NCBI GenBank assembly: GCA_903927615.1
Contig: CAIYNU010000084.1
Span: 32,855-96,854 of the forward strand
Reading direction: 5' to 3'
Source of the DNA: an uncultured Rhodospirillales bacterium
GTDB lineage: Bacteria; Pseudomonadota; Alphaproteobacteria; Azospirillales; Azospirillaceae
Length of the DNA stretch: 64,000 nt
The notes under the pieces are model-generated. The model was not told the origin of the DNA, ran no database searches, and worked only from the letters and a program-made list of their open reading frames with translations. Positions 1 through 11,384 of this stretch are shown piece after piece (the first letter of the stretch is position 1; every line of letters begins with the position of its first letter). A program made the position numbers and the translations under genes.

Positions 1-3
1 TGG

Positions 4-1143
4 TTGGACACCGAGGGAAATAGCCAGAGTCAGGCGGGCGGCGTGAACGGATGGCTGGAGCAGGCCCGGCAACGGGTGATGGAGTGGGGGGGAACGGATT
101 GGGCCCACGGGTTGGTGACGGCCGCCGGCACCGTGGGGACCGATGGGCTGGTCGCAGCCGGGTTGTTGCTGTGCTTGGTGGTGGCGCTGCTGGTGCGTCG
201 ACGGGGCCGAACATCGGCGTCCCCGGCGCCTCCGGTCGCCGCCACGGTGCCGGCCCTGGAGGTGGTGCGCGATGACCGCGCCGCGCGGACCGCGGCGATG
301 GTGGCGGCGCTGCTGGCGCGACCGGCGCCGTCGGCCCGGTTGGTGCGGATGGAAGAGCAGGGCGGGCATCTGACCCGGATGGTGTCGACGCTGATCGGGT
401 TAGGGTCGTCCGCCGAGCCGGTCCTGGCGGCGCTGGGGCAGGGCGATACCGGTCCGGCCCTGGCGGCCCTGGCCGGCAAAGCCAGGGCCGGTGCCAGAAA
501 TGCCGCGGCGGCGACCGCTTTTCGCGATCTGGCGGCGTTGGCCCTGGTGGATGACCCCGGGGCGGCGGTGGCCGCAGCCCGGCGGGCATCGGAACTTGCC
601 CCGGAAAGGCCCGAGGTCTGGAGTTTGCTGGCCGTCGCCGCGGCCGAGGCCGGGGACCTGGCCGAGGCCCGGGTCGCCTGCGACAAAGTGCTGACCCTGG
701 GCGGCGGTGTCGCTGACAAGGGCTTGCTGGCCGGGGCGCTCGGCATCCTCGGCGAGATTCATCTCGCCGAGGATGCCCTTGACCGGGCCGAAGACTATTT
801 CCGGATCGCTCTGACCTATCAGGCCGGGTTGGCCCGGCCCGGAAGCATGACACGTCACTACCGCAACCTGTGCCGGTTGCACCAACGGCGCGGCGACCTG
901 GCCGGGGCTGCCGACATTCTGTCCCGGGCGTTGGCGCTGGAAACCCAGTTGGGCCGGCGGGATAGCATCGCGGCGCTGGAGCAGGAGGCCGGCGCTTTGG
1001 CTCACCGCCGGGGCAAACTCCCCGACGCCTGCCGCCATTGGGCGCGGGCGCGCGAATTGTTTCAGGACTTGGGGCAGGCGGACAAGGCCGCGGAAATTGA
1101 TGGACTGATTGCCGCGGCGCTCCGCACCTCATCGTCTTCTTAG
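4..1143 (+). CDS. TPR-repeat protein with one membrane segment (5' end uncertain)
   Basis: The reading frame is open to the left edge of the window, so the true start may lie outside it; TTG at 4 and GTG at 43 are the candidates inside. Residues about 43-68 form one hydrophobic stretch followed by RRRGR, which fits a single membrane anchor. The rest is alanine-rich helical sequence with tetratricopeptide-like pairs (for example around AAARRASELAPERPEVWSLL and the following AEARVACDKVL segment), typical of a cytoplasmic protein-interaction scaffold. No catalytic motif is visible. The gene converges on the hydrolase gene at 1169. The partner is unknown, and neighbours to the left cannot be seen. 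Confidence 0.6.
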   Translation: MDTEGNSQSQAGGVNGWLEQARQRVMEWGGTDWAHGLVTAAGTVGTDGLVAAGLLLCLVVALLVRRRGRTSASPAPPVAATVPALEVVRDDRAARTAAMVAALLARPAPSARLVRMEEQGGHLTRMVSTLIGLGSSAEPVLAALGQGDTGPALAALAGKARAGARNAAAATAFRDLAALALVDDPGAAVAAARRASELAPERPEVWSLLAVAAAEAGDLAEARVACDKVLTLGGGVADKGLLAGALGILGEIHLAEDALDRAEDYFRIALTYQAGLARPGSMTRHYRNLCRLHQRRGDLAGAADILSRALALETQLGRRDSIAALEQEAGALAHRRGKLPDACRHWARARELFQDLGQADKAAEIDGLIAAALRTSSSS

Positions 1144-1168
1144 AAATCGGGCCTGCCGGAGATTGGGC

Positions 1169-1930
1169 TTACTTGAGGTTGGCGGCCAGGAAGGCCAGAG
1201 TCCGTTGCCAGGCCAGTTGAGCGTCGTCCCGGTGGTAATTGTGGCCGGTGGGATTGGCGAAGGCGTGGTCGGCGTCGTAACGGTAAAGGTCCAGCGGCTT
1301 GCCGGCACGAGCCATTTCGGTCTGGAAACCATTGACCATCGTCGGCGTGATGAAGACGTCCCGATTCGCGAAGTGTCCGAGCACCGGCCCCTTGAGCGCG
1401 GCCAGGGTCTCGGCGGGGGCAACCACCCGGCCGTAATAGATCACCGTGGCGTCCACCGGCGTTGCCAGCGAGGCCTGAAGCGACCAGCCACCGCCAAAGC
1501 ACCAGCCCAGGGTGGCCACCCGGCCGGAGCAGAACGGCTGATGGCGGAGCCAGTCGATCCAGCCGACCAGGGTGTCCCGGGCGGCTTGATCGTCGACTCG
1601 GCTAACCAGCCCCTGGGCGTCCTCGGGCGTGGTGGCGACGTGACCGTTCATCAGGTCGATGGCCAGGGCGACGTAGCCGGCCGCGGCCAGCTCTGCGGCC
1701 ATGGTCTTGATCTGGTCGTTCAGCCCCCACCATTCATGGATCAGCACCACCGCGGGGGCGGGGGTTTCCGCGGGGCGGGCGAGCGCCGCCGCGACCGTCC
1801 GGCCGCCGGGCGTGTCCAGTGTCACGGGCGTCAAGGTTTCCGCCGCGGCCCGGCTTTGCCCGGGATCGGCCAGGACCGTCGCCAACGGTAGGGCCCCCAG
1901 CCCCTTGACCACGGTGCGTCGCTCCAACAT
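1169..1930 (-). CDS. Dienelactone hydrolase family alpha/beta hydrolase
   Basis: This 253-residue protein has the dienelactone hydrolase signature: nucleophile Cys144 in GWCFGGG, Glu66 in HEWWG, Asp191 in ANRDVF and His222 in DADHAF, which together form the Cys-Asp-His triad and its partner glutamate. The N-terminus begins MLERRTVVKG followed by a hydrophobic run and an Ala-rich stretch (AAAE), which resembles a twin-arginine signal, so the enzyme may be exported. The ATG at 1930 has AAGGA seven bases upstream. The family hydrolyses lactones and esters in many pathways, and the substrate cannot be read from the sequence. The gene stands alone and converges on the TPR gene. Confidence 0.85.
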   Translation of the reverse strand: MLERRTVVKGLGALPLATVLADPGQSRAAAETLTPVTLDTPGGRTVAAALARPAETPAPAVVLIHEWWGLNDQIKTMAAELAAAGYVALAIDLMNGHVATTPEDAQGLVSRVDDQAARDTLVGWIDWLRHQPFCSGRVATLGWCFGGGWSLQASLATPVDATVIYYGRVVAPAETLAALKGPVLGHFANRDVFITPTMVNGFQTEMARAGKPLDLYRYDADHAFANPTGHNYHRDDAQLAWQRTLAFLAANLK

Positions 1931-2266
1931 CGTGCTGTCCTTCGGTGGTTATGGAAGTTATCGAAGTGGATGTGCCAGGGAGGATGGGCCGACAGGGGCC
2001 GAAAGTCACCCTGTCGCGCCATTTTAGCAGCCCAGGGGCGGTGTTCGCAGCGCCGATGGCGTTGCTGCGCAAAGGCCGGTTGGCTTTGTCGGGGCGCTGG
2101 TCTATCTTGCCGCCAGCCTAGGGCAGGGGGCACGCGCGTTCGGTGCGGTCGGCCGTGATCGGGGGAATCCCGGGCCGGCTGTGCCTGGGTGCGCTTTCTT
2201 CTGCCGGCGGCGGCCGCGGTTGCGGCGGTCCCTGTCGTTTTTTTTCTCTCCCGGTTCGAGGTATTC

Positions 2267-5035
<2,769 letters not shown>

Positions 5036-5053
5036 AGTCTGACGCTTCCGGTG

Positions 5054-5080
5054 ACCAGGGGCTTGGCCCCTGGTTTACTT
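5054..5080 (+). terminator. Rho-independent terminator after secA
   Basis: A perfect 9-bp stem, ACCAGGGGC paired with GCCCCTGGT, encloses a three-base loop (TTG) and is followed by TTTACTT. It lies 19 bases after the secA stop and separates secA from the AT-rich gene downstream. Confidence 0.85.
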
Positions 5081-5249
5081 GGGGGTGTTGGTGATGAGGT
5101 TAAGGAATGCGCTGAGGCCGCTTTTCGCATAAAAGTATATGTTTCGTGGGGCGACTATAAAAAAAGATGAAATATCGGGAGGTACGGTTTAGTCTGCCAA
5201 TAAGGGAGTGCGCTTGATCGTCAAGCCGCCATTGATTGGTTGAAGTTCT

Positions 5250-6599
5250 ATGACAGCGGAAGTTGCGATTCTTAATAAGCTTGGCGTTGCGCTTGCGGCT
5301 GACAGCGCCGCCACAATTACAACACGCAATGGCCCAAAAACATACAATTCTGCGAATAAACTTTTTTCCGTATCGAAATTCCATCCAGTCGGAGCCATGA
5401 TTTGGGGCTCGAGCGAAATAAACACAGTTCCATGGGAAATAATTATCAAACAATATCGCGAGAATTTAGGTCGGCGTGCTTTTGGGTCGGTCGAAGATTA
5501 CCTCAAAGATATGCTGAGATTTTTGGAAAATGAAGTCCCGATTGGTGAAAAGGAACAGAGAAAAAATATAGAGGCTCTTGCTAGAATTTTTTTTCTCGAA
5601 ATTAGACAAGAACTCAATGAGTCCTACGTAAGAGGAATTTTGGAAAAAAAACGTCCACCGACCAATGCAGAACGATATAAAGTTTTCAGATTAATTATTA
5701 GTGCTAGAAAAGTAAGGATAGCAAAATGTAAAAAATGTGATTCATTAATTGATGTATCAGAGAAAAACATTCTTTCTGAATACAGAGAAATTATAACATC
5801 GGTTATTAAGGGTGTGACTGGTGATGATAAATTGCCTGCTAAACTGGTCGATGAAGCTATCTCTGTATTTGCTAATCAGGTGCTTAGTGAGCAATTATCT
5901 AATTATAGATCAGGATTGGTTATTGCCGGATATGGTAAAATGGACTACTTCCCCTCATTGAAGTCAGTACAAACAGATGGTTTTTTCCTAAATAGATGTA
6001 AAATTATAAACCATAAGTCCATATTTATTTCTGAAGACAATTCGGCAAGTATTGTCCCATTCGCTCAACGTGATGTTGTTGACACATTTATTAGTGGTGT
6101 GAATAACGATTATGAGCGGAGAATCCGGGACTGTGTTAGAGTGCTTGTCGAGAAGGCTCCGTCAGTTATATTGGATCAGGTAAGTTTCGAAGAAGATGAC
6201 AAGTTAAGGAGCGCCATTGAGAGGAAATGTTCATCCGCAATAAAAAAAATGTTAGAATCTTTTAGTAAGGATTTGGACAGGTATAAACGAAAACATTTTA
6301 TCACACCCTTAATTGAGGCAGTCGCTTTTCTTGGTAAAGATGAACTTGCGGTCTTTGCTGAGAATCTGGTTAATTTGACGGCTCTAAAAAGGAAGGTTTC
6401 GCTTAATGCTGAGACGGTCGGTGGCCCCATTGATGTTGCAGTGATTTCGCGGAATGATGGACTGATATGGATGAAAAGAAAACATTACTTTGATCCACGC
6501 CTTAATCAGTTTTTCTTCCGGAAATACTTGAATTCGAATGTCGATTGCGATATCCTAACTCAACGAGCTGAGGGTGAGTTCGATGAAAAAAATGATTAG
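5250..6599 (+). CDS. Orphan proteasome/HslV-like Ntn-hydrolase with helical insert (unnamed family)
   Basis: The 449-residue product looks like a single-chain relative of proteasome beta subunits. After removal of Met1 it would begin with Thr, and LGVALAADS places an Asp at position 17, exactly where proteasome beta subunits have the catalytic Asp17. Lys36 in SANKLFSV fits the position of Lys33 with three extra residues. The segment VGAMIWG resembles the following strand. About 120 helical residues intervene, including a CKKC pair at Cys160/Cys163. The fold then appears to resume at GLVIAGYGKMDYFPSL (about 222-237), which resembles the 'AGYD..GP.L' strand of proteasome subunits. No ATPase partner such as HslU lies nearby. 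The gene is markedly AT-rich and uses AAA/ATA/TTA codons unlike its neighbours, which suggests transfer. The ATG at 5250 has only a weak ribosome site. The fold is inferred by eye and the biological role is unknown. Confidence 0.6.
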   Translation: MTAEVAILNKLGVALAADSAATITTRNGPKTYNSANKLFSVSKFHPVGAMIWGSSEINTVPWEIIIKQYRENLGRRAFGSVEDYLKDMLRFLENEVPIGEKEQRKNIEALARIFFLEIRQELNESYVRGILEKKRPPTNAERYKVFRLIISARKVRIAKCKKCDSLIDVSEKNILSEYREIITSVIKGVTGDDKLPAKLVDEAISVFANQVLSEQLSNYRSGLVIAGYGKMDYFPSLKSVQTDGFFLNRCKIINHKSIFISEDNSASIVPFAQRDVVDTFISGVNNDYERRIRDCVRVLVEKAPSVILDQVSFEEDDKLRSAIERKCSSAIKKMLESFSKDLDRYKRKHFITPLIEAVAFLGKDELAVFAENLVNLTALKRKVSLNAETVGGPIDVAVISRNDGLIWMKRKHYFDPRLNQFFFRKYLNSNVDCDILTQRAEGEFDEKND

Positions 6600-6682
6600 A
6601 TTGAACGTGTTGGATCGGCAAGGGGATGCGGACGCCGTCGCCGGGGACTATGCGGTCGGGGACGATCCGGCAGGCGGAAAGG

Positions 6683-6710
6683 AATTGGCTCAAAAGCTGT
6701 TGAGCCAATT
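6683..6710. terminator. Bidirectional terminator between convergent genes
   Basis: The perfect 11-bp inverted repeat AATTGGCTCAA / TTGAGCCAATT with a six-base loop lies between the convergent Ntn-hydrolase gene and the DctP-like gene. No long T run follows on either strand, so termination is inferred from the stem and the convergent arrangement. Confidence 0.6.
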
Positions 6711-6832
6711 TCGGGAGGACTTGCAGCCCAAATCCCGTCACCGGAATCGGCCGATCGCGCAGCACGCTTGAAGAAACGTTCGATGATGACTGGAGGCCGC
6801 TGAATCCACGCAATCCGACGGTCCCCCACGCC

Positions 6833-7879
6833 CTAACGGTGCTCGGCCTCGGCAATCGCCTGGAACAAGGCGTCGACCAGATCGGTGCCGGTGGCGCCGA
6901 ACGTCTTGGTGATGTAGGCCTTGGCCGCCGGTTGCAAGGCCGCCTTGAACGCCGCCCGTTCCTCGGCCGTGGCCACGTGCAGAGTCAACCGTTTGCGCAA
7001 GGTGGGTAGGCCGCGCTCGGATCGGTCCAGGTTCCTGGCCGCTTGTCGGCCGGCTTTGATCCCCGCCTTGGCCGCCTGTGTGACGATGTCGCGCTGCTCG
7101 GGCGTCAGGGCGGCCAGGGCTTGCTTGTTGACGATCCAAACCATGGGGGCGTACAGGAAGGACCCCAGGGTGGCATAGGGCTGTACGTCGTCGAAACGGG
7201 CCGATAAGGTGGCGGAGATGGTGTTCATCTGGCCGTCGGCCTGGCCGGACGCCAGGGCGCTGCTTTCTTCCCGGGACGAGATTTTAACCGGAGTGGCGCC
7301 CAGGGCCATGATCATCGCGTCCATGGCGCCGAAGCCGGGAATGGTGCGGAGCTTGAGGTGCTGGACATCCTGGGGCAGCCGGATTTCCCGGACTGAATTG
7401 GTCAGGATAAAGAAACCGCCACTGTCGCCGAATCCCACGGTCACCAGATTGCTGCGTCGGGCGATGTCCTCGGCGATCCGATGCCCGAACGGTCCATCGA
7501 GCACCGCTTCGGCAATATCGGTGGAATCGAAGGCGAAGGGGATTTCCGGCACGGCGATTTCGGGATAGATGCCGGAAATGCCGCCGGCGGTGACGATGCC
7601 GACCTGGATGACGTTGTCGTTAACCAGGCTGGCGGTGTCGCGGTTGCCGCCCAACCAGCCGTCAGGGAAGATTTCGATGCGCAATGCGCCGCCCGAAGCC
7701 TGCGTCACCTCGTGTTGAAAGGTCGTCGCCATGACCGGCATCAGGGCAAAGGAATCGTCCTGCTGTTGGGTATGGGCCAGATAAAGGACCGTGTCGGCTT
7801 GGGCCGGCATCGATCCACGGGTGGCCAGGACCAGCAGGGCCGCGAGCGAAGCCTGGCCGAGGGTGCGCAGAAACCGCAT
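6833..7879 (-). CDS. TRAP-type periplasmic solute-binding protein (DctP family)
   Basis: The product of about 348 residues starts with a Sec signal peptide (MRFLRTLGQASLAALLVLAT, then SMPAQA and the likely cleavage site). It continues with family features: VLYLAHTQQQDDSF at the mature N-terminus, IEIFPDGWLGGNRDTASLV, VPEIPFAF, and LKLRTIPGFGAMDAMIMALGATP, which contains the family arginine that clamps a carboxylate ligand. Translation may start at ATG 7879, with GAAGGA four bases upstream, or at GTG 7891, which overlaps the cyclase stop as GTGA. The small and large TRAP membrane subunits (DctQ, DctM) are absent from the window. The tight coupling to the upstream cyclase suggests that this protein serves sensing rather than uptake. 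The ligand is unknown but probably a carboxylate. Confidence 0.88.
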   Translation of the reverse strand: MRFLRTLGQASLAALLVLATRGSMPAQADTVLYLAHTQQQDDSFALMPVMATTFQHEVTQASGGALRIEIFPDGWLGGNRDTASLVNDNVIQVGIVTAGGISGIYPEIAVPEIPFAFDSTDIAEAVLDGPFGHRIAEDIARRSNLVTVGFGDSGGFFILTNSVREIRLPQDVQHLKLRTIPGFGAMDAMIMALGATPVKISSREESSALASGQADGQMNTISATLSARFDDVQPYATLGSFLYAPMVWIVNKQALAALTPEQRDIVTQAAKAGIKAGRQAARNLDRSERGLPTLRKRLTLHVATAEERAAFKAALQPAAKAYITKTFGATGTDLVDALFQAIAEAEHR

Positions 7880-7887
7880 GGCATCCT

Positions 7888-10032
7888 TCACTTGGTCTCG
7901 ATGCGCGTCACGGCATCATGATGGGTTGCGGTGGGATCCGCGAGGCATTGCCGGCAGTGGTCGAGCAAAAGCCGGCAGGGACCATCCTCGGGGTAAATGG
8001 CCGCGAAATCGGCGAGCAGGGTCGCAGCGTCGCTCCACGCGCGGGCGTGGAAGGCGGCAAAGGCCGGAAGCCAGCGGCGACACCGCTCGAGATCGCCGGC
8101 ACTGACGTGATGGGGCGAACCGGGCTCGGTGGCCCCGACCAATTCGAACAAGGCGGTGGGAATCGAGGTGCCGGCGGGGACCACCGTTTCCAACGGTCTG
8201 AACAGGAAGCGATCTCGGACCCGGCCCTCAATCGCCTCGGTCACCAGAATCTGGGTGCCGTACCGTTTGTTGAGCGCCTCTAGCCGGGAGGCGAGATTGA
8301 CGTTGGCGCCCAGCGCGGTGTATTGCATTCGTTCCAAACTGCCGACGTTTCCCACCACCGCCGGTCCCGTGTGCAAGCCAAAACGGGTCGGCATGATCGG
8401 CCAGTTGTTGGCGGCCAGGTCACCATTCAGTCGCTCACTGGCCGCCCGGCAGGCCAGTACGGCCCGGCAGGCGTTGGTGACGTGGTCGTCGTCGCGCTCG
8501 GGGGCGTTCCAGATGGCCATGACCGCATCGCCGATAAACTTATCGACAACCCCCGAATGATGGTAAATCGCCGCTGACATCTCCTCAAGATAGATGGATA
8601 ACTGTCCCAGCACCTCTTCCGGATCCATGGACTCGGTGGTTCGGGTAAAGTCCTGAATGTCCGTGAACAGAATGGTGAGCGGTTGGCGCTTGCCGCCCAC
8701 CTGGGTCCCGGTGCCGGACTCGATGATGTTCCGAACCAGATTCTTGGGAACATAGGTGATGAAACTGCCCAGCGCGGTTCGCATGGTGGCGAGCGCCCGG
8801 GCCAGCGTATCGATTTCCAGAATGCTGGAATGCACCTCCACCGCGCCGTCGAGTTTGAGGTCCCGGATGGCTTCGGTTTGTCGGGTCAGGCTGGCGATAG
8901 GCTGGGTCAGGCGTCGCGACAGCAACAGCATCAGCAGTGTGGCGATGACGATGAAGACGAAACCAGCCAGGAGAATCATCAGGCTCGCGTGCTTCAACGG
9001 ACCCACAAAGGAATCCTCGTCGGCGATCACGCCGATGGTCCAGTTGCCGCCCGACGCTTCAGGCAGCGGGGTAAATTCCACCAGATAAGACTCGCCCTTC
9101 TGCCCCAGCGGCGATCGGAACCGGTCACCGGCGCCCGTGCGCCGCAGACGGACGGCATCGGCAACCACCGGGTCGGCGACATCCTCGGCCTTGGTGACTT
9201 CCAACCGGTCGCCGTTGCGTCGGAAGGTCAACTCGGGTCGGGGAAAGCCGACCAACCGGTTCTCCTTGTCGAGAATGAACACCACCCCCTTGCGACCGAT
9301 GGCGCGCTCGGCCAAGAACCGGGACAAGGTGTCGGTGGACAGGTCAGCCCCAAACACGGCAAAGATATCACCGTCTTCGGTGGTCAACTGCTGCGACAGA
9401 GTCATCCCGGGACGCCCGGTGCTGGCAAAGACGTAGATGTTGGAGGTGGCAACGTCCCGAGTCGCGAGTCCGGCCTTGTACCAGGGGCGTTCCCGTGGGT
9501 CATAGGTGACCTTGGGCAACCGCTCGAGGCCCAACACTTTGCCCCATCGGGCAATATAGACCAGATTATCGGTCAACCGGCCGTCGACCCAATCGATGAT
9601 ACGCAGAGCATAACGAGTTCCGGGCGGGGGCAGGTGTCCGGTCACCGCCGTCGGGTGCTCGGGAGAGATGCGTATCCCTTCCCAAAAAGCGCCGTCGCCG
9701 GCAAAGCCGAAGTAAAGTGCGGAAACGTTTGTAAACTGGTCCAACTGGTCAACCAGCGCATGGAGCGTGTCGGGGCTGCGGAGCCCGGTGCGATTGGCCT
9801 TGCCGAACCCTACCGAGAGGTTAACCAGTCGCTGCATGGGATCGAGCAGGCTGCGCACACGGACAACAACCTCCTGACTGGCCCCGGCCATGGCGGTCTC
9901 GGCCATATCCAGTGCCATCTTGGAGTTTTGATTGTAGATCAAGCCGACCATCGCCGCAGTAAGCGGCAACATGGTGATCAGAAACGTCAACGCGATACCG
10001 ATGCGCAACCGGATCTTCTTGAACCTGAACAG
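7888..10032 (-). CDS. Membrane adenylate/guanylate cyclase with periplasmic Cache-type sensor and HAMP
   Basis: The domain order is an N-terminal membrane segment (LRIGIALTFLITMLPL), a periplasmic region of about 300 residues resembling a double Cache sensor (ERPWYKAGL, followed by STGRPGMTLSQQL), a second membrane segment (LMILLAGFVFIVIATLLMLL), a HAMP linker and a class III cyclase domain. Both metal-binding aspartates are present (LFTDIQDFT and IGDAVMAIW), as is the substrate lysine in VDKFIG. The purine-binding position carries Thr (QYTALGANVN), as in class IIIb adenylate cyclases. A stop lies just upstream of the frame. The best start is CTG at 10032, seven bases after GGGAGG, giving MFRFKKIRLRIG. 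It probably makes cAMP in response to a periplasmic ligand, perhaps presented by the overlapping DctP-like protein. The ligand and the product nucleotide are inferred. Confidence 0.87.
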   Translation of the reverse strand: MFRFKKIRLRIGIALTFLITMLPLTAAMVGLIYNQNSKMALDMAETAMAGASQEVVVRVRSLLDPMQRLVNLSVGFGKANRTGLRSPDTLHALVDQLDQFTNVSALYFGFAGDGAFWEGIRISPEHPTAVTGHLPPPGTRYALRIIDWVDGRLTDNLVYIARWGKVLGLERLPKVTYDPRERPWYKAGLATRDVATSNIYVFASTGRPGMTLSQQLTTEDGDIFAVFGADLSTDTLSRFLAERAIGRKGVVFILDKENRLVGFPRPELTFRRNGDRLEVTKAEDVADPVVADAVRLRRTGAGDRFRSPLGQKGESYLVEFTPLPEASGGNWTIGVIADEDSFVGPLKHASLMILLAGFVFIVIATLLMLLLSRRLTQPIASLTRQTEAIRDLKLDGAVEVHSSILEIDTLARALATMRTALGSFITYVPKNLVRNIIESGTGTQVGGKRQPLTILFTDIQDFTRTTESMDPEEVLGQLSIYLEEMSAAIYHHSGVVDKFIGDAVMAIWNAPERDDDHVTNACRAVLACRAASERLNGDLAANNWPIMPTRFGLHTGPAVVGNVGSLERMQYTALGANVNLASRLEALNKRYGTQILVTEAIEGRVRDRFLFRPLETVVPAGTSIPTALFELVGATEPGSPHHVSAGDLERCRRWLPAFAAFHARAWSDAATLLADFAAIYPEDGPCRLLLDHCRQCLADPTATHHDAVTRIETK

Positions 10033-10243
10033 TGCCTAGCCTCCCGTGGCTACCGCGATCCCCAAGGAAAAATCGCGCCCGCTGGTTCAGTTTAGGCGAT
10101 ACCTGGCTGTTTCTACAACTGACGTCGGTGAAGGCGCCTCAAAAACTCCGGCTCGGGATCAGCGTGGTTCGGAACTCCCGCGAAAACACAGGATTAGGAA
10201 CTGGCGTGATGAACGCCGATGGCGCCGCCATGCACAAAAACGC

Positions 10244-11218
10244 TCATTCCGGCGGCTTGATGGCATAGAAACGATAGCAGCGCAGTCCCGAATGAAGGGC
10301 GGTTACGCGTTGCGCCCAGGTTTCCACTTCGTCGATGACGTTGACTTTGGTTTCCTTGTCCAGGTGATGCTGTTCCAAATGCTCGGTCAACGCCTTGATG
10401 GAGAGCAAAATCTGGCTGAGATGAATCTCTGTGATATCCTCTTGCACGCGGAGATCGAAATTGCACTGGGCGAACGCGTCAAGCGCGCCCTGGAGCGTCC
10501 ACAGTTGCGGTTCCAGGGGTTCCCGGTCGCTCCAAGCCTTGATGGCGTGGGCGTTTCGGGCTTCGGGCTGGACGACGTAATCGGTGCAAACGAACTGGCC
10601 GCGCGGCTTTAAAATCGACTCGATCCGGTCAAACAACGAGGCTTTGTTGCGAATGGTAAAAAGGGCATCCTTGGAGAAGACCGCATCGACCCGTCGGCCG
10701 AATTTGAAATTTTCGGGATCAAACAATTGGATCGGCGCCTGTTTGGACAGCTTGCCCTTGTTTGATCGCTCCATGCCGTGCTGGACCAGAAACGGCGAGC
10801 CGTCGAGGCCGGTGAACCAGCAACCGAATTGCTTGGCCAGGCACCGGCTGGCGCCGCCCAGGCCGCAGCCGATTTCCAGCGCCGTCATGGCCGGGTTAAG
10901 GCCCAGTGGCTTGGCCAAGGTGATGACCATCTCGTCACCGCCCGGGGTGATGTAGCCGTCACCCCATATCTTTTCCGCCACCTCGAGTCTGGTGGCGGTC
11001 CACAGCGGCTTGCCGAAGCGGTTCATCCCGGGTCTGGGCGGGCCGTCGGCGGGGAAGGCAGGTGCCCCGGCCTCCTTGGCGGCTTCGGCCTCGGCCAGAC
11101 GCCGCCGTTTGCGGCTGGGCGTCTCATACCCCTCCCACCAGTCCTTCAGCCTGGTTTTCAGAGGCACGGCCGGGGGTTCGTCGTCGGTGTCGGGGGTCTT
11201 GCTGTTGTCCGTGGTCAT
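10244..11218 (-). CDS. Class I SAM-dependent methyltransferase
   Basis: This 324-residue protein has the SAM-binding motif I as ALEIGCGLGGASRCLA, an acidic end of the next strand (FTGLDGS) and a later VDAVFSKDALFTI segment that fits motifs II and III of a Rossmann-fold methyltransferase. The first 70 residues are charged and probably disordered (KRRRLAEAEAAKEAG). The layout resembles small-molecule or lipid methyltransferases of the ubiquinone/cyclopropane type, but no residue fixes the substrate. The gene is monocistronic, lying between the cyclase and mepA with spacers on both sides. The ATG at 11218 has no strong ribosome site. Confidence 0.8.
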   Translation of the reverse strand: MTTDNSKTPDTDDEPPAVPLKTRLKDWWEGYETPSRKRRRLAEAEAAKEAGAPAFPADGPPRPGMNRFGKPLWTATRLEVAEKIWGDGYITPGGDEMVITLAKPLGLNPAMTALEIGCGLGGASRCLAKQFGCWFTGLDGSPFLVQHGMERSNKGKLSKQAPIQLFDPENFKFGRRVDAVFSKDALFTIRNKASLFDRIESILKPRGQFVCTDYVVQPEARNAHAIKAWSDREPLEPQLWTLQGALDAFAQCNFDLRVQEDITEIHLSQILLSIKALTEHLEQHHLDKETKVNVIDEVETWAQRVTALHSGLRCYRFYAIKPPE

Positions 11219-11384
11219 CCGTGGCGCACGCCGGGTAATCGGAACGGGGGTCAGAAAACGAACAAGACCAAGGTCGGCGCGTAACCGCTGCCTGCCTCAG
11301 CTTAACCGATGGCCCCAGTGTAGCAAACCCGTGTTGCCGGCGAAACCACCCTGTCTCGGTTTCAATCGGTATCCGTGCTCGGCG

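Noticed and set aside
2189..2266. Upstream extension of secA with a hydrophobic N-terminus
   Set aside because: It would add a signal-like sequence foreign to SecA, and the ATG at 2267 has a proper ribosome site.
6574..6771. 65-codon frame overlapping the end of the Ntn-hydrolase gene
   Set aside because: It runs through the terminator hairpin and has no independent ribosome site or conserved-looking sequence.
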